NCBI GenBank assembly: GCA_030546905.1
Contig: JAUOPI010000025.1
Span: 1-52,688, forward strand
DNA from: Granulosicoccaceae sp. 1_MG-2023
Lineage (GTDB): Bacteria > Pseudomonadota > Gammaproteobacteria > Granulosicoccales > Granulosicoccaceae
Direction: 5' to 3'
Length of the DNA: 52,688 nt
In this document: positions 8,742 through 17,307 of the stretch, piece by piece
Layout: the number at the start of each line of letters is the position of its first letter
Position numbering within the stretch: position 1 is the first letter of the stretch
The notes under the pieces: model-generated
The model's database searches: none
What the model saw: only the letters and a program-made list of their open reading frames with translations
What the model was told of the DNA's origin: nothing
Made by a program: the position numbers and the translations under genes

Positions 8742-10007
8742 ATGAGTTCAGTGCGGACAAACGGTTCGTGGTTTGTCATTTTTCTCGCCCTGCTTGGCCT
8801 GACCGGGCTGCTGTGGGTTTCTCTCGCGGAGGTGTTTGATGGCCGATGGCATCTGGCCTGGGATGTATTGCGCAATGGCAAGCCCGCTTACGCTATGGCT
8901 GCGCCGGCTGAGGCGGACAGCAAATCGCCTTCGGCAAAGCTGCAGCTGTCGCTCGGGCCGGATCTGGTCTCTGCCGACGGCGTGCTGCCGGCAGGTGAGG
9001 CTGAGCAGGCGCTGCTGAAGGCCTTGCGTGAGCGCGCCGCTGAACGACAGCTGATCTATCGCGTCGCCCCGCGCGGGGATGTCGCACAAGCCCCCTGGTT
9101 GGCACCGCTGAGCCGTTCTGTGGGCGATCTGCCGCTGGATGAGCGCGATAATCTGGACATCGCAGTGGACGACGATGGCGTTCTTATTGCCGGCACCCTG
9201 AGCTCGGAACAAGCCCTGAACAGCTGGAATGCGGCCGCCGCGCGCTGGGCTGCCGGTGATATTCCCCTGCAGAGCCGTCTGACCGCAGAGCCCTTCGGTG
9301 AATGGGCTCTGCAAGGGCAATGGCGCGGAGACCGTCTGATTCTCGGCGGGCAGCGTGCGCCGGATGCAGCCGCACTGACGCCGGCCGGTCTGAGCGTCGT
9401 CGATCAACGCAGTGCCGTGCGTATTGACCAGGCCCCGCTCAGTCCGTCACAACTGACCCGCGCACTGGAAGCCTTTGCCGCGGCTGCACCGCCGGGCTCG
9501 GGTATCGGTATTGATGCCGAAGGTCAGGTGGATGTGCAACTGGCCGACGGCACGGCTGAGGCCGCCGCGCAGTTGCAGCAGGAGCTCAGCGCCTTGTTGC
9601 CGGGTAAGCGCGTTGCCGTGAGCGCGGACGAGGTGCGCTCAACGGCATCGGTGCCCGATGTGTCCGCCGGTAATGAGCTGCTCGAAATCAATTTTGCCTA
9701 TAACCGCGCCGATATCTCGCCGGACAGCTATGCCACGCTCGATGCGCTGGCCGAAAAACTCAGCACCAATCCGGCGCTCTCGCTTAGGATAGAAGGGCAT
9801 ACGGACACCACCGGTGACCCGCAATCGAATCTGTATCTGAGTCGTTTGCGTGCAGAAGCGGTCAGAGACTATCTGGTCAGCCGGGGCATAGCGCCGGACC
9901 GCCTGCGGGCCGTCGGCCTGGGCGACACCCGTCCGATTGCCGATAACAGTACGGCTGAAGGCCGTCATCGTAACCGCCGGATCGAGATCCGGGAGCTCTC
10001 TTCATGA
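8742..10007 (+). CDS. OmpA-family membrane-anchored protein
   Basis: 421 aa from the ATG at 8742, with an acggagt ribosome binding site about 11 nt upstream; a longer frame from 8676 is less likely. Residues about 8-30 form one membrane segment (SWFVIFLALLGLTGLLWVSLA), so it is an inner-membrane-anchored periplasmic protein, not a barrel porin. The middle holds two BON-like modules (IAVDDDGVLIAGTLSSEQAL and a second around residue 230). The C-terminal 110 residues are an OmpA peptidoglycan-binding domain (NFAYNRADIS, IEGHTDTTGD, SRLRAEAVRDYL, NRRIEIRE) with the diaminopimelate-contacting Asp and Arg in place. It overlaps the following coiled-coil gene by 4 bp (ATGA), so the two are translationally coupled. 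The likely role is linking the envelope to peptidoglycan. Confidence 0.85.
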   Translation: MSSVRTNGSWFVIFLALLGLTGLLWVSLAEVFDGRWHLAWDVLRNGKPAYAMAAPAEADSKSPSAKLQLSLGPDLVSADGVLPAGEAEQALLKALRERAAERQLIYRVAPRGDVAQAPWLAPLSRSVGDLPLDERDNLDIAVDDDGVLIAGTLSSEQALNSWNAAAARWAAGDIPLQSRLTAEPFGEWALQGQWRGDRLILGGQRAPDAAALTPAGLSVVDQRSAVRIDQAPLSPSQLTRALEAFAAAAPPGSGIGIDAEGQVDVQLADGTAEAAAQLQQELSALLPGKRVAVSADEVRSTASVPDVSAGNELLEINFAYNRADISPDSYATLDALAEKLSTNPALSLRIEGHTDTTGDPQSNLYLSRLRAEAVRDYLVSRGIAPDRLRAVGLGDTRPIADNSTAEGRHRNRRIEIRELSS

Positions 10008-10744
10008 AGCCGTATCTGACACATCCCTTTGTACTGATACCGCTGGCGGCACTGCTCGGCGGGATTATCGGTTGGTTCCTGCGCCGGATTATCGCCCTGC
10101 GTGAAGCCCACCAGGCCAGTCAGGCGCTGAGCAAAAAACTCAAAGGCCGCGACCGCTATATCGCACAGCTGAAAACCGAGCTGGCCGATGCCGAAGGCAG
10201 CGTCGAGGCGCAAAGCCAATCCCTGCAACAGCTGATGGACGAGCGTGAATCACGCGAGCGTGAGCAGAAGGAAGCGATCGAAGAATATCTCGTGCGCATG
10301 CGTGCGGCTGAGAGCAAGCTTATGAGCCTGCAGCGCAACTACCTGATCTTCAAGGCGCAGAAACAGCGTGAAGTCGAGCAGTTGCAGAACAACCTGGACA
10401 AGGTATTGCCTCTGCGGCGGGAATTGGAAGACCGTATCGAAGACTATTCCGATGAAGACGGGATCGATATGGATTCGACACTCGAGCTGGACCCGCAACT
10501 GCGTCAGGAGAAGAACCCCTTTATTCTGCGAAACGCGCTGATCAGCGAAAAGCGCAAGGTCGAGCACCTCTCGCTGGTCAAAAAAGAACTCAGCGAAACC
10601 TATTTCCGTTTCGCCGAAGAAAAGCAGCGCTGGGTGGCCGAAAAGCAAGCCCTGCAGCAACGCATCGAAGCGCTGGAATCCGAACAGCAGCGTCGCCGTA
10701 CCGCGGAACTGCTCTCGGCAGAACTGGCAGCTGACAAAAAATAA
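10004..10744 (+). CDS. Membrane-anchored coiled-coil protein
   Basis: 246 aa. An N-terminal hydrophobic segment (FVLIPLAALLGGIIGWFL) anchors it in the membrane. The remainder is almost continuous charged heptad-like coiled coil (LKTELADAEGSVEAQSQ, ELEDRIEDYSDE, EKQALQQRIEALESEQQ). The start overlaps the OmpA-domain gene's stop by 4 bp and a strong terminator follows 20 bp downstream, so the two form a bicistronic operon. No enzyme motif is seen. The pairing with a peptidoglycan-binding protein suggests a structural envelope complex; that is inference. Confidence 0.75.
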   Translation: MKPYLTHPFVLIPLAALLGGIIGWFLRRIIALREAHQASQALSKKLKGRDRYIAQLKTELADAEGSVEAQSQSLQQLMDERESREREQKEAIEEYLVRMRAAESKLMSLQRNYLIFKAQKQREVEQLQNNLDKVLPLRRELEDRIEDYSDEDGIDMDSTLELDPQLRQEKNPFILRNALISEKRKVEHLSLVKKELSETYFRFAEEKQRWVAEKQALQQRIEALESEQQRRRTAELLSAELAADKK

Positions 10745-10764
10745 GCTGCCCGGAAGGCAAAGAT

Positions 10765-10792
10765 AAAAAAAGCGGCTTCGGCCGCTTTTTTT
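10765..10792 (+). terminator. Rho-independent terminator with UUCG tetraloop
   Basis: An A-run, the stem agcggc-ttcg-gccgct (10771-10786) and a T-run make a textbook terminator that ends the OmpA/coiled-coil operon. The flanking A and T runs make it potentially bidirectional. Confidence 0.92.
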
Positions 10793-10913
10793 GTGTTGCT
10801 TGGATTGGGGATGATGCAGTTGCCTTTTTCGGGCTGGGTGTGACGGTTCGCTATCAGTGTAGTGCGCTTGCCGGTGTGAATAAATGCGCAGAAATTGAAT
10901 GAGGAAAAGGATC

Positions 10914-11669
10914 ATGCTTCATCGCTATACGAGTCCGCAGTGTTTACTGTGTGGGGAAGTAGGGAAGCTAACCTATGAGCATAAAATCAAAGGATCTCCA
11001 CTGGCGAATAGATTCGGTAAGCAAGAATTGTACTTCGGTTCAAAGGATGATTTTTTTATTGGTAAAGTGAAAAAGCTTCAAAGTCCGAAGTCGAAGTTTT
11101 TAAAGTTTGAATCACCGATCTGTGAGGCATGCAACTCTAGAAGGACGCAGCGCGCTGATAGACAGTTCGATTCGCTGTTGAGAAAACTGAATAAAGCGTA
11201 CGAAACGGGAATAGATCCGGCTCAAGTTTTCACGTCTGGTCTTTTTTATCCCGGGGGTGAGGCGAGTTTGGATTTACATCGATACTTTGCAAAGATCTTG
11301 TGTAACTTTCTGGCGGATTCCGAGTGCCCCATTCCTGAGAGGCTGTCTACTTTTGCAATTAATCGTAGTGATGAGGATTGCATTTATATTGGAATGGAGC
11401 CAAATAAGTTCTTGTCAGAGAGGGGCGGGCTATCGGCGGAATTCCTGCCGGCTGAACATAAAGGACTTTCTATTTTCGCTACGGAGGATCTTGAGCTGAG
11501 CCATATATTGTCCGGCGTTTCTTTTGGGGCCGTAATAATCTACTTCTGGTTCTATTTTACGAGTTCAGAGAAGGCGGAGCTGAAGAGCGAATACCCGGAT
11601 GTTTACAGACGAATACGAAATCTAGTTCTGGAGCATAGAGCTAAACTTGAGTCCGGAATCCCAGTCTGA
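10914..11669 (+). CDS. Orphan HNH-nuclease-like zinc-cluster protein
   Basis: 251 aa from the ATG at 10914, directly after an AGGAAAAGG ribosome binding site; the in-frame ATG at 10899 overlaps that site. The N-terminal third has a treble-clef/HNH layout: CLLCG at residues about 10-14, YEHKIKGS (histidine near 24), and CEACNSRRTQRAD near residue 70, as in HNH endonucleases where two CxxC pairs bind zinc and the His activates water. The canonical DHxxP loop is altered to EHKIKG. The C-terminal part is unrecognised. The gene is clearly more AT-rich than its neighbours and stands alone between a strong terminator and a GC-rich dehydrogenase gene, which suggests horizontal acquisition. A role in defence is possible but not shown. 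Confidence 0.65.
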   Translation: MLHRYTSPQCLLCGEVGKLTYEHKIKGSPLANRFGKQELYFGSKDDFFIGKVKKLQSPKSKFLKFESPICEACNSRRTQRADRQFDSLLRKLNKAYETGIDPAQVFTSGLFYPGGEASLDLHRYFAKILCNFLADSECPIPERLSTFAINRSDEDCIYIGMEPNKFLSERGGLSAEFLPAEHKGLSIFATEDLELSHILSGVSFGAVIIYFWFYFTSSEKAELKSEYPDVYRRIRNLVLEHRAKLESGIPV

Positions 11670-12031
11670 GTTGTCTAATCAATAATTAATCAAGACTGTC
11701 ATGGCAGGATGAGTCAGGTATTTTGTCGTGATCTCGGAATAAAACGCTTTTTTGCAAACAGCAAATGATGTTTGCTACGAAACGCGCTAGAGCATTAGAG
11801 CTCTACAACTGTGGGGCCATATCGGACTGCGGCTCGTGAGAGAACTTCTTGGCGCTGTTTCAGCATAGTCACGGCAAGACGCGACGTGTCGTTATCGGAT
11901 TGCTCCGGTAAAGAGGGTAAGCGCCTGCGGGAGTGCAGGGTTTTTGTCACCGTCCGGCAAGCGCGTTTTTTGTCTGCGCCGCCCGGCATTGGTTAGACTG
12001 CGTGCTTTCAAACACGAGAGGAAGGGTGACG
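11670..12031. other. Intergenic region between the HNH-like and dehydrogenase genes
   Basis: About 360 bases without a convincing gene; short frames near 11811-11996 on both strands lack start signals and family features. A small inverted repeat (gcaaac / gtttgc, 11754-11775) lies in the AT-rich left part. The right part must contain the dehydrogenase promoter, and an aggaaggg ribosome binding site (about 12019-12026) precedes the ATG at 12032. Confidence 0.4.
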
Positions 12032-12910
12032 ATGGCGCAGACGATTGCCTTTATCGGGCTGGGTGTAATGGGCTTTCCGATGGCCGGGCATCTGGCCGCG
12101 GCAGGCCACACGGTCCGTGTTTACAACCGCACTGCGGCTAAAGCAGAACGTTGGTGTGAGACCTATACGGGTACGGCGCACGCGACACCCCGTGAGGCGG
12201 CGCAAGGGGCTGATCTGGTGATGGCCTGCGTGGGCAATGATGATGATCTGCGCAGTGTGGTTTACGGTGATGACGGCGCTTTTGCCGGCATGGCCGCAGG
12301 CAGTGTGTTTGTGGATCATACGACCGCCTCGGCCGATGTCGCGCGGGAACTGGCCGCTCATGCGCAGCAAGCCGGAATCGGCTTTATCGATGCGCCGGTC
12401 TCCGGCGGACAGGCCGGTGCGCAGAACGGTGTGTTAAGTGTGATGTGCGGCGGCCCGCAACCGGTGTTTGACCGGGTTAAGCCGGTAATTCAATGCTATG
12501 CCAAATCCGTTCTCTTGATGGGGGACAGCGGTGCCGGGCAGCTGACCAAGATGGTCAATCAGATCTGTATCGCGGGTCTGGTGCAGGGGCTGGCCGAAGG
12601 GATTCACTTTGCCGCGCAGGCCGGGCTTGACCCGCGCGCGGTGATCGGGGCGATTTCCAAGGGGGCGGCGCAGTCCTGGCAAATGGAGAACCGCTACGAA
12701 ACCATGGCCGACGGCGAGTATGATTTCGGCTTTGCGGTCGACTGGATGCGCAAGGATCTGGATATCGCTCTGGCTGAGGCGCGGCGTAACGGCGCGCAAC
12801 TGCCGGTGACCGCATTGGTCGATCAGTTTTATGCCGACGTGCAAGCCATGGGTGGTGGCCGTTGGGATACCTCCAGCCTGTTGGCACGCCTGCAGCGCGA
12901 CGCGCAATAG
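12032..12910 (+). CDS. NAD(P)-dependent beta-hydroxyacid dehydrogenase (HIBADH / tartronate-semialdehyde reductase family)
   Basis: 292 aa from the ATG at 12032; the longer frame from 11933 lacks family homology. The Rossmann motif is FIGLGVMGFPMAGHL at the N-terminus. The substrate-binding DAPVSGGQAGAQNG is near residue 118, and the catalytic-lysine region GAGQLTKMVNQ near residue 165. The C-terminal helical domain (DFGFAVDWMRKDLDIALAEA) matches the family. These cytosolic enzymes reduce or oxidise 3-hydroxy acids such as 3-hydroxyisobutyrate or tartronate semialdehyde; the exact substrate cannot be read from sequence. The gene is monocistronic and ends at a bidirectional terminator shared with ygiQ. 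Confidence 0.88.
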   Translation: MAQTIAFIGLGVMGFPMAGHLAAAGHTVRVYNRTAAKAERWCETYTGTAHATPREAAQGADLVMACVGNDDDLRSVVYGDDGAFAGMAAGSVFVDHTTASADVARELAAHAQQAGIGFIDAPVSGGQAGAQNGVLSVMCGGPQPVFDRVKPVIQCYAKSVLLMGDSGAGQLTKMVNQICIAGLVQGLAEGIHFAAQAGLDPRAVIGAISKGAAQSWQMENRYETMADGEYDFGFAVDWMRKDLDIALAEARRNGAQLPVTALVDQFYADVQAMGGGRWDTSSLLARLQRDAQ

Positions 12911-12936
12911 ACCGCCAGCGCGGATTTGCGGACATA

Positions 12937-12965
12937 AAAAAGCCGGGCTTGCCCCGGCTTTTTTA
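12937..12965. terminator. Bidirectional terminator between the dehydrogenase and ygiQ
   Basis: Stem agccggg / cccggct (12941-12947 and 12953-12959), flanked by A- and T-runs, between two convergent genes 58 bp apart. Confidence 0.9.
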
Positions 12966-12968
12966 TGC

Positions 12969-15179
12969 TTAGCGCGGTGTTCTTTGCGGCCTGCTGCCGC
13001 GTCCGCGTCGTGCAGACGGATTGCGTTTGCCGGCCGGCCGGGCAAAGGTTTTGGTCTGGTTAAAGGCGGACTTTTTGCCCGAATGGCCGCGGCTTTGGGG
13101 CTTTTTAGCGCCCGGTTGCCATTCCGGCACCAGATGTTTTTTACCGTTGCCGATCAGGTGCGCCTTGCCCATGTTTTTCAGCGCCTCACGGATGGTCGGC
13201 CAGTTGGCCGGATCGTGGTAGCGCAGAAAGGCTTTGTGCAGCCGGCGCGTCTGTGCGTCGCGCACCACCTCGACTTCTTCGGATTCTTTGGTGACCTTGC
13301 GCAGCGGGTTTTTGCCGGTGTGGTACATGGCCGAGGCGATGGCCAGCGGCGTGGGCAGAAAAGCCTGTACCTGATCGAGACGGAAGTTATTGCGTTTGAG
13401 CCACAGCGCCAGATTCAGCATATCTTCATCGCGCGTGCCCGGATGGGCGGAGATAAAGTAGGGGATCAGATACTGTTCTTTGCCGGCTTCTTTGGAGAAC
13501 TTCTCGAACATCCGTTTAAACCGGTCATACGTGCCTATGCCCGGTTTCATCATCTTCGACAGGGGCGCGTCTTCGGTATGTTCCGGTGCGATTTTCAGAT
13601 AGCCGCCGACGTGGTGGGTGACCAGCTCTTTGACGTATTCCGGATCTTCCACAGCCAGGTCATAACGCAGGCCCGAGGCAATAAACACGCGTTTGACGCC
13701 GTCCACCGCACGGACCCGCCGGTAGAGTTTCGTCAGGCTGGAATGGTCGGTGTTGAGATTGCTGCAAATGCCCGGATACACGCAGCTCAGACGGCGGCAG
13801 GAGGCCTCGATTTTCGGATCTTTGCAGGCCAGGCGGTACATATTGGCCGTGGGGCCGCCCAGATCGGAGATATTGCCGGTAAAGCCCGGTACCGTGTCGC
13901 GGATTGCTTCGACCTCGCGCACGATGGAGTCTTCTGAGCGGTTCTGAATAATGCGCCCTTCGTGCTCGGTGATGGAGCAGAAGGTGCAGCCGCCGAAACA
14001 GCCGCGCATGATATTGACCGAGAAACGGATCATCTCCCAGGCGGGGTTTTTCGCATCGCCGTAGGCCGGATGCGGGCGGCGCGTGTAGGGCAGGTCAAAC
14101 AGGCCGTCCATTTCGCTGGTTTGCAGCGGCAGCGGCGGCGGGTTCAGCCACACATTGCGTTTGCCGTGCGCCTGTACCAGCGCCCGGGCGTTACCCGGAT
14201 TGGTTTCAAGGTGAAAGACCCGCGAGCTGTGCGCGTACAGCACCTTGTTGCTTTTGACCTGCTCAAACGAGGGAAGGCGCACGACCATTTTGCTGCGGTC
14301 GCTGTTACGCGGTCGCTGGTGCATGCGGATGATCTGTGCAGCTCCGCTGTTCTCGCCCACACAGGGCCGTTCGCTGCTGGTGTCGGCGTAAGGATTGGCC
14401 TGCCGTGCGGCGATCGATCCGGGCGTGTCGATTTTGGTTGAATCGATCACGGTAAAGCCTTCGGGGATGTCGTCACGGACATAGCCCGAACCGCGGATAT
14501 CGGTAATCTCGCTGATGGCCTCGCCGGCGGCCAGACGGTGCGCCAGCTCGACAATGGCGCGTTCGGCATTGCCGTACAGCAGCAGATCGGCGGCGCTGTC
14601 GAGCAGCACCGAGCGGCGCACGTTCTCTTCCCAGTAATCGTAGTGGGCGATCCGGCGCAGACTCGCTTCAATGCCGCCGATGATGATGGGCACATCGCGG
14701 CCGAAGGCCTCGCGGGCTTTTTGGCTGTACACGGTGACCGCGCGGTCGGGGCGTTTGCCGGCCTTGGCGTCGGGTGTGTAAGCATCATCCGAACGCGGCT
14801 TGCGGTCGGAGGTGTAGTGATTGACCAGCGAATCCATATTGCCGGCGGTGATGCCGACAAACAGATTCGGTGTACCCAGGCGTGTCAGGGCCGCCGGATC
14901 GCGCCAGTCCGGCTGGGCAATAATGCCGACCCGGAATCCCTGAGCTTCGAGCAGCCGCCCGATAATCGCCATGCCAAAACTCGGATGATCCACATAGGCA
15001 TCGCCGGTCACGATAATGATGTCGCAGCTGTCCCAACCGAGCGCGTCCATTTCTTCGCGCGTCATGGGTAACACCGGCGCCGGGCCGAATTTATGGGGCC
15101 AGTATTTACGGTACGAAAAAAGCGGGGTCGCGGTCTGCATAATATCGGGTGTTACATCAGGGAGTGGCGTAGGGCTCAT
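12969..15179 (-). CDS. ygiQ: YgiQ-family radical SAM protein (UPF0313)
   Basis: 736 aa. The N-terminus ([32 protein letters not shown]) is the signature of YgiQ. The radical SAM cluster motif is CFGGCTFC near residue 395 (CxxxCxxC), which would ligate a [4Fe-4S] cluster and generate a 5'-deoxyadenosyl radical. The C-terminal tail is basic ([23 protein letters not shown]), suggesting nucleic-acid contact. The cellular reaction of YgiQ is unknown. The start at 15179 fits the family N-terminus; no Shine-Dalgarno is visible, because an 8-bp hairpin (15188-15209) occupies the place where it would be. The gene follows deaD on the same strand with a 54-bp gap and is convergent with the dehydrogenase gene. 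Confidence 0.93.
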   Translation of the reverse strand: MSPTPLPDVTPDIMQTATPLFSYRKYWPHKFGPAPVLPMTREEMDALGWDSCDIIIVTGDAYVDHPSFGMAIIGRLLEAQGFRVGIIAQPDWRDPAALTRLGTPNLFVGITAGNMDSLVNHYTSDRKPRSDDAYTPDAKAGKRPDRAVTVYSQKAREAFGRDVPIIIGGIEASLRRIAHYDYWEENVRRSVLLDSAADLLLYGNAERAIVELAHRLAAGEAISEITDIRGSGYVRDDIPEGFTVIDSTKIDTPGSIAARQANPYADTSSERPCVGENSGAAQIIRMHQRPRNSDRSKMVVRLPSFEQVKSNKVLYAHSSRVFHLETNPGNARALVQAHGKRNVWLNPPPLPLQTSEMDGLFDLPYTRRPHPAYGDAKNPAWEMIRFSVNIMRGCFGGCTFCSITEHEGRIIQNRSEDSIVREVEAIRDTVPGFTGNISDLGGPTANMYRLACKDPKIEASCRRLSCVYPGICSNLNTDHSSLTKLYRRVRAVDGVKRVFIASGLRYDLAVEDPEYVKELVTHHVGGYLKIAPEHTEDAPLSKMMKPGIGTYDRFKRMFEKFSKEAGKEQYLIPYFISAHPGTRDEDMLNLALWLKRNNFRLDQVQAFLPTPLAIASAMYHTGKNPLRKVTKESEEVEVVRDAQTRRLHKAFLRYHDPANWPTIREALKNMGKAHLIGNGKKHLVPEWQPGAKKPQSRGHSGKKSAFNQTKTFARPAGKRNPSARRGRGSRPQRTPR

Positions 15180-15187
15180 GATAATCA

Positions 15188-15209
15188 GGGTCGCCCGGTT
15201 TGGCGACCC
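15188..15209 (-). other. Hairpin between deaD and the ygiQ start
   Basis: Perfect 8-bp arms gggtcgcc / ggcgaccc with a 6-nt loop, ending 8 nt before the ygiQ ATG on the minus strand. There is no T-run, so it is not a typical terminator. It sits where a ribosome binding site should be and could affect ygiQ translation or stabilise the deaD 3' end. Confidence 0.5.
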
Positions 15210-15233
15210 GATAAAGCCATTGATTTTGTGCGG

Positions 15234-17093
15234 TTATTTGCTGTTTTTGCGCTCGCGGAACTTCTTCTTCGGCTTGCCGCCCGCGCTTTTGCTGTCAAAT
15301 GCGCCGGCTTTTTTGGCCTTCTTTTTGACCGGCCGGTCGCCGATAGAAGCCGGCTGGCTGTGGCCGGGTTTGCCGCTGAAGCGCTGCATATCCAGACGTT
15401 TACCGCATACCCGCGCTTTTTGCAGGATTCTGAGGATTTCTTTGGGCATATCGGCCGGCAGATCCACGGTCGTGTAGTCGTCCTGAATATGAATTTCGCC
15501 GATATAGCAGCTGTCGATTTCCGCTTCGTTGGCGATGGCGCCGACGATTGAACCCGGGCGCACTTCGTCCTGATAACCGACGGCCACCTTGTAGCGCTCC
15601 ATCGGCATATCCGGAAAGTCTTTCAGCGGCCGGGCCACCGGTGCCGGGGCGGGCTTGCTGCCGCGTTCACGCGGGGCACGGTTCTCGCGCGGCTCACGCG
15701 GTGCGCGTTCGCGGCGGCCGTCACGCTCGCCCTTGCGCTCATGCTCGCGCGGCTGGCGGTCACGCGGTGTTTCATCGAGCAGCAGCGGATCATCGCCCTG
15801 TGCAAGATGCGCCAGTGCGGCGGCGATCTGCAGCGGGTCCAGGCCTTCTTCGCTCTGCAGCTCGCTGATCAGGCCGGTGTAGACCTCAAGATCTTCACTG
15901 CTTAGCACATCGGTGATCTTGCGCTTGAAACGGGCCACGCGCTGGGCGTTGATGTCCGAGGTGGACGGCATTTCAAAGCGTTCGACCTTTTGCTTGGTGG
16001 CGCGTTCGATGGCGCTGAGCATGCGTCGTTCGCGCGGCGTGACAAACAGGATGGCATCGCCCTGACGACCGGCGCGGCCGGTGCGGCCGATACGGTGCAC
16101 ATAGGCTTCGGTGTCGTAGGGGATGTCGTAGTTGATCACGTGGCTGATGCGTTCCACATCCAGACCGCGCGCCGCGACGTCGGTGGCGACGATGATGTCG
16201 AGTTTGCCTTTCTTGAGCTTGTCGACGGTCTGCTCGCGCTGGCCCTGCGGGATGTCGCCGTTAAGCGCTGCCGCGTCAAAGCCGCGTGCCTGCAGCTTGT
16301 CGGCGACCTCGACCGTGGCGTTTTTGGTGCGCACGAAGACGATCATTGCGTCGAACTCTTCCACATCCATAATCCGCGTCAGCGCATCGATTTTGTGGAA
16401 ACCGCTGACCTGCCAGAAACGCTGGCGGATCGTGGTCGCGGTGGACGTCTTTGAGGCGATGCGGATTTCCTGAGGTGATTTCAGGTATTTGTGCGCTACG
16501 CGACGGATGACTTCGGGCATGGTGGCCGAGAACAGCGCGGTTTGCTTTTCGCCCGGGGTTTGCTCAAGAATCCATTCCACATCATCGATAAAGCCCATGC
16601 GCAGCATTTCGTCGGCTTCGTCGAGCACCAGCGCGCGCAGGGCGTCGAGTTTCAGGGTGCCTTTGCGGATATGATCCATCACGCGGCCGGGCGTGCCGAC
16701 CACCACCTGAGCACCCTGGCGCAGTTGTTTGAGCTGGCCGCCGTAGGCCTGACCGCCGTACACCGGCAGGACGTGAAAGCGCGGCATATGCCGTGCGTAG
16801 CTCTGAAACGCTTCGGCGACCTGAATCGCCAGTTCGCGGGTCGGGGCCAGCACCAGAAGTTGCGTGCGGTTGTCGTTCAGGTCGATCCGTGACAGCATCG
16901 GCAGCGCAAATGCGGCTGTCTTACCTGTGCCTGTCTGGGCCTGGCCCAGCAGATCGTTACCGGCCAACAGCACGGGAATGCTGGCCTCCTGAATAGGTGA
17001 GGGTTGCTCGTAACCCAGTTCGCTGACCGCTTGGAGGACGGACGGAGACAGGCCAAGTTCGCCGAAACCCGGCGTGGCTGCAGTTGATGACAT
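15234..17093 (-). CDS. deaD: DEAD-box ATP-dependent RNA helicase, DeaD/CsdA type
   Basis: 619 aa from the ATG at 17093; a TTG at 17117 is less likely. All helicase motifs are present: Q motif (PSPIQEASIP), motif I (AQTGTGKT), Ia (PTRELAIQ), II (DEAD), III (SAT), VI (HRIGRTGRAGR). After the two RecA domains (about residues 1-370) comes an Arg/Glu-rich segment (about 455-505) and then a DbpA/CsdA-type RNA-binding domain (YKVAVGYQDEVRPGSIVGAI, about 520-590), followed by a basic tail. DeaD unwinds RNA structures in ribosome assembly and mRNA decay, especially in the cold. Length is close to E. coli DeaD (629 aa). ygiQ lies downstream on the same strand. Confidence 0.93.
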   Translation of the reverse strand: MSSTAATPGFGELGLSPSVLQAVSELGYEQPSPIQEASIPVLLAGNDLLGQAQTGTGKTAAFALPMLSRIDLNDNRTQLLVLAPTRELAIQVAEAFQSYARHMPRFHVLPVYGGQAYGGQLKQLRQGAQVVVGTPGRVMDHIRKGTLKLDALRALVLDEADEMLRMGFIDDVEWILEQTPGEKQTALFSATMPEVIRRVAHKYLKSPQEIRIASKTSTATTIRQRFWQVSGFHKIDALTRIMDVEEFDAMIVFVRTKNATVEVADKLQARGFDAAALNGDIPQGQREQTVDKLKKGKLDIIVATDVAARGLDVERISHVINYDIPYDTEAYVHRIGRTGRAGRQGDAILFVTPRERRMLSAIERATKQKVERFEMPSTSDINAQRVARFKRKITDVLSSEDLEVYTGLISELQSEEGLDPLQIAAALAHLAQGDDPLLLDETPRDRQPREHERKGERDGRRERAPREPRENRAPRERGSKPAPAPVARPLKDFPDMPMERYKVAVGYQDEVRPGSIVGAIANEAEIDSCYIGEIHIQDDYTTVDLPADMPKEILRILQKARVCGKRLDMQRFSGKPGHSQPASIGDRPVKKKAKKAGAFDSKSAGGKPKKKFRERKNSK

Positions 17094-17307
17094 GGAAAAG
17101 AACCTGAAAAGAGACAAAACTAAGAGGCAACGGACGACTATAACGGAAACCGGGCCCCTCCGGCAGGATTTCCGCCCCGCTGCGGGCTTGGTTCACAGAA
17201 TGGTAACGCCATCGTCGGCTGTTTCCTACTGGCGCCGGGCATAAAAACTGCCGGACAATCTTCTTATACGACCGTTGTCACCACTATTTGTTCCAATCGG
17301 AGAGACC

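Noticed and set aside
12831-13937. 368-aa plus-strand frame across the dehydrogenase 3' end and ygiQ
   Set aside because: Runs through a strong terminator and is antisense to the well-recognised YgiQ.
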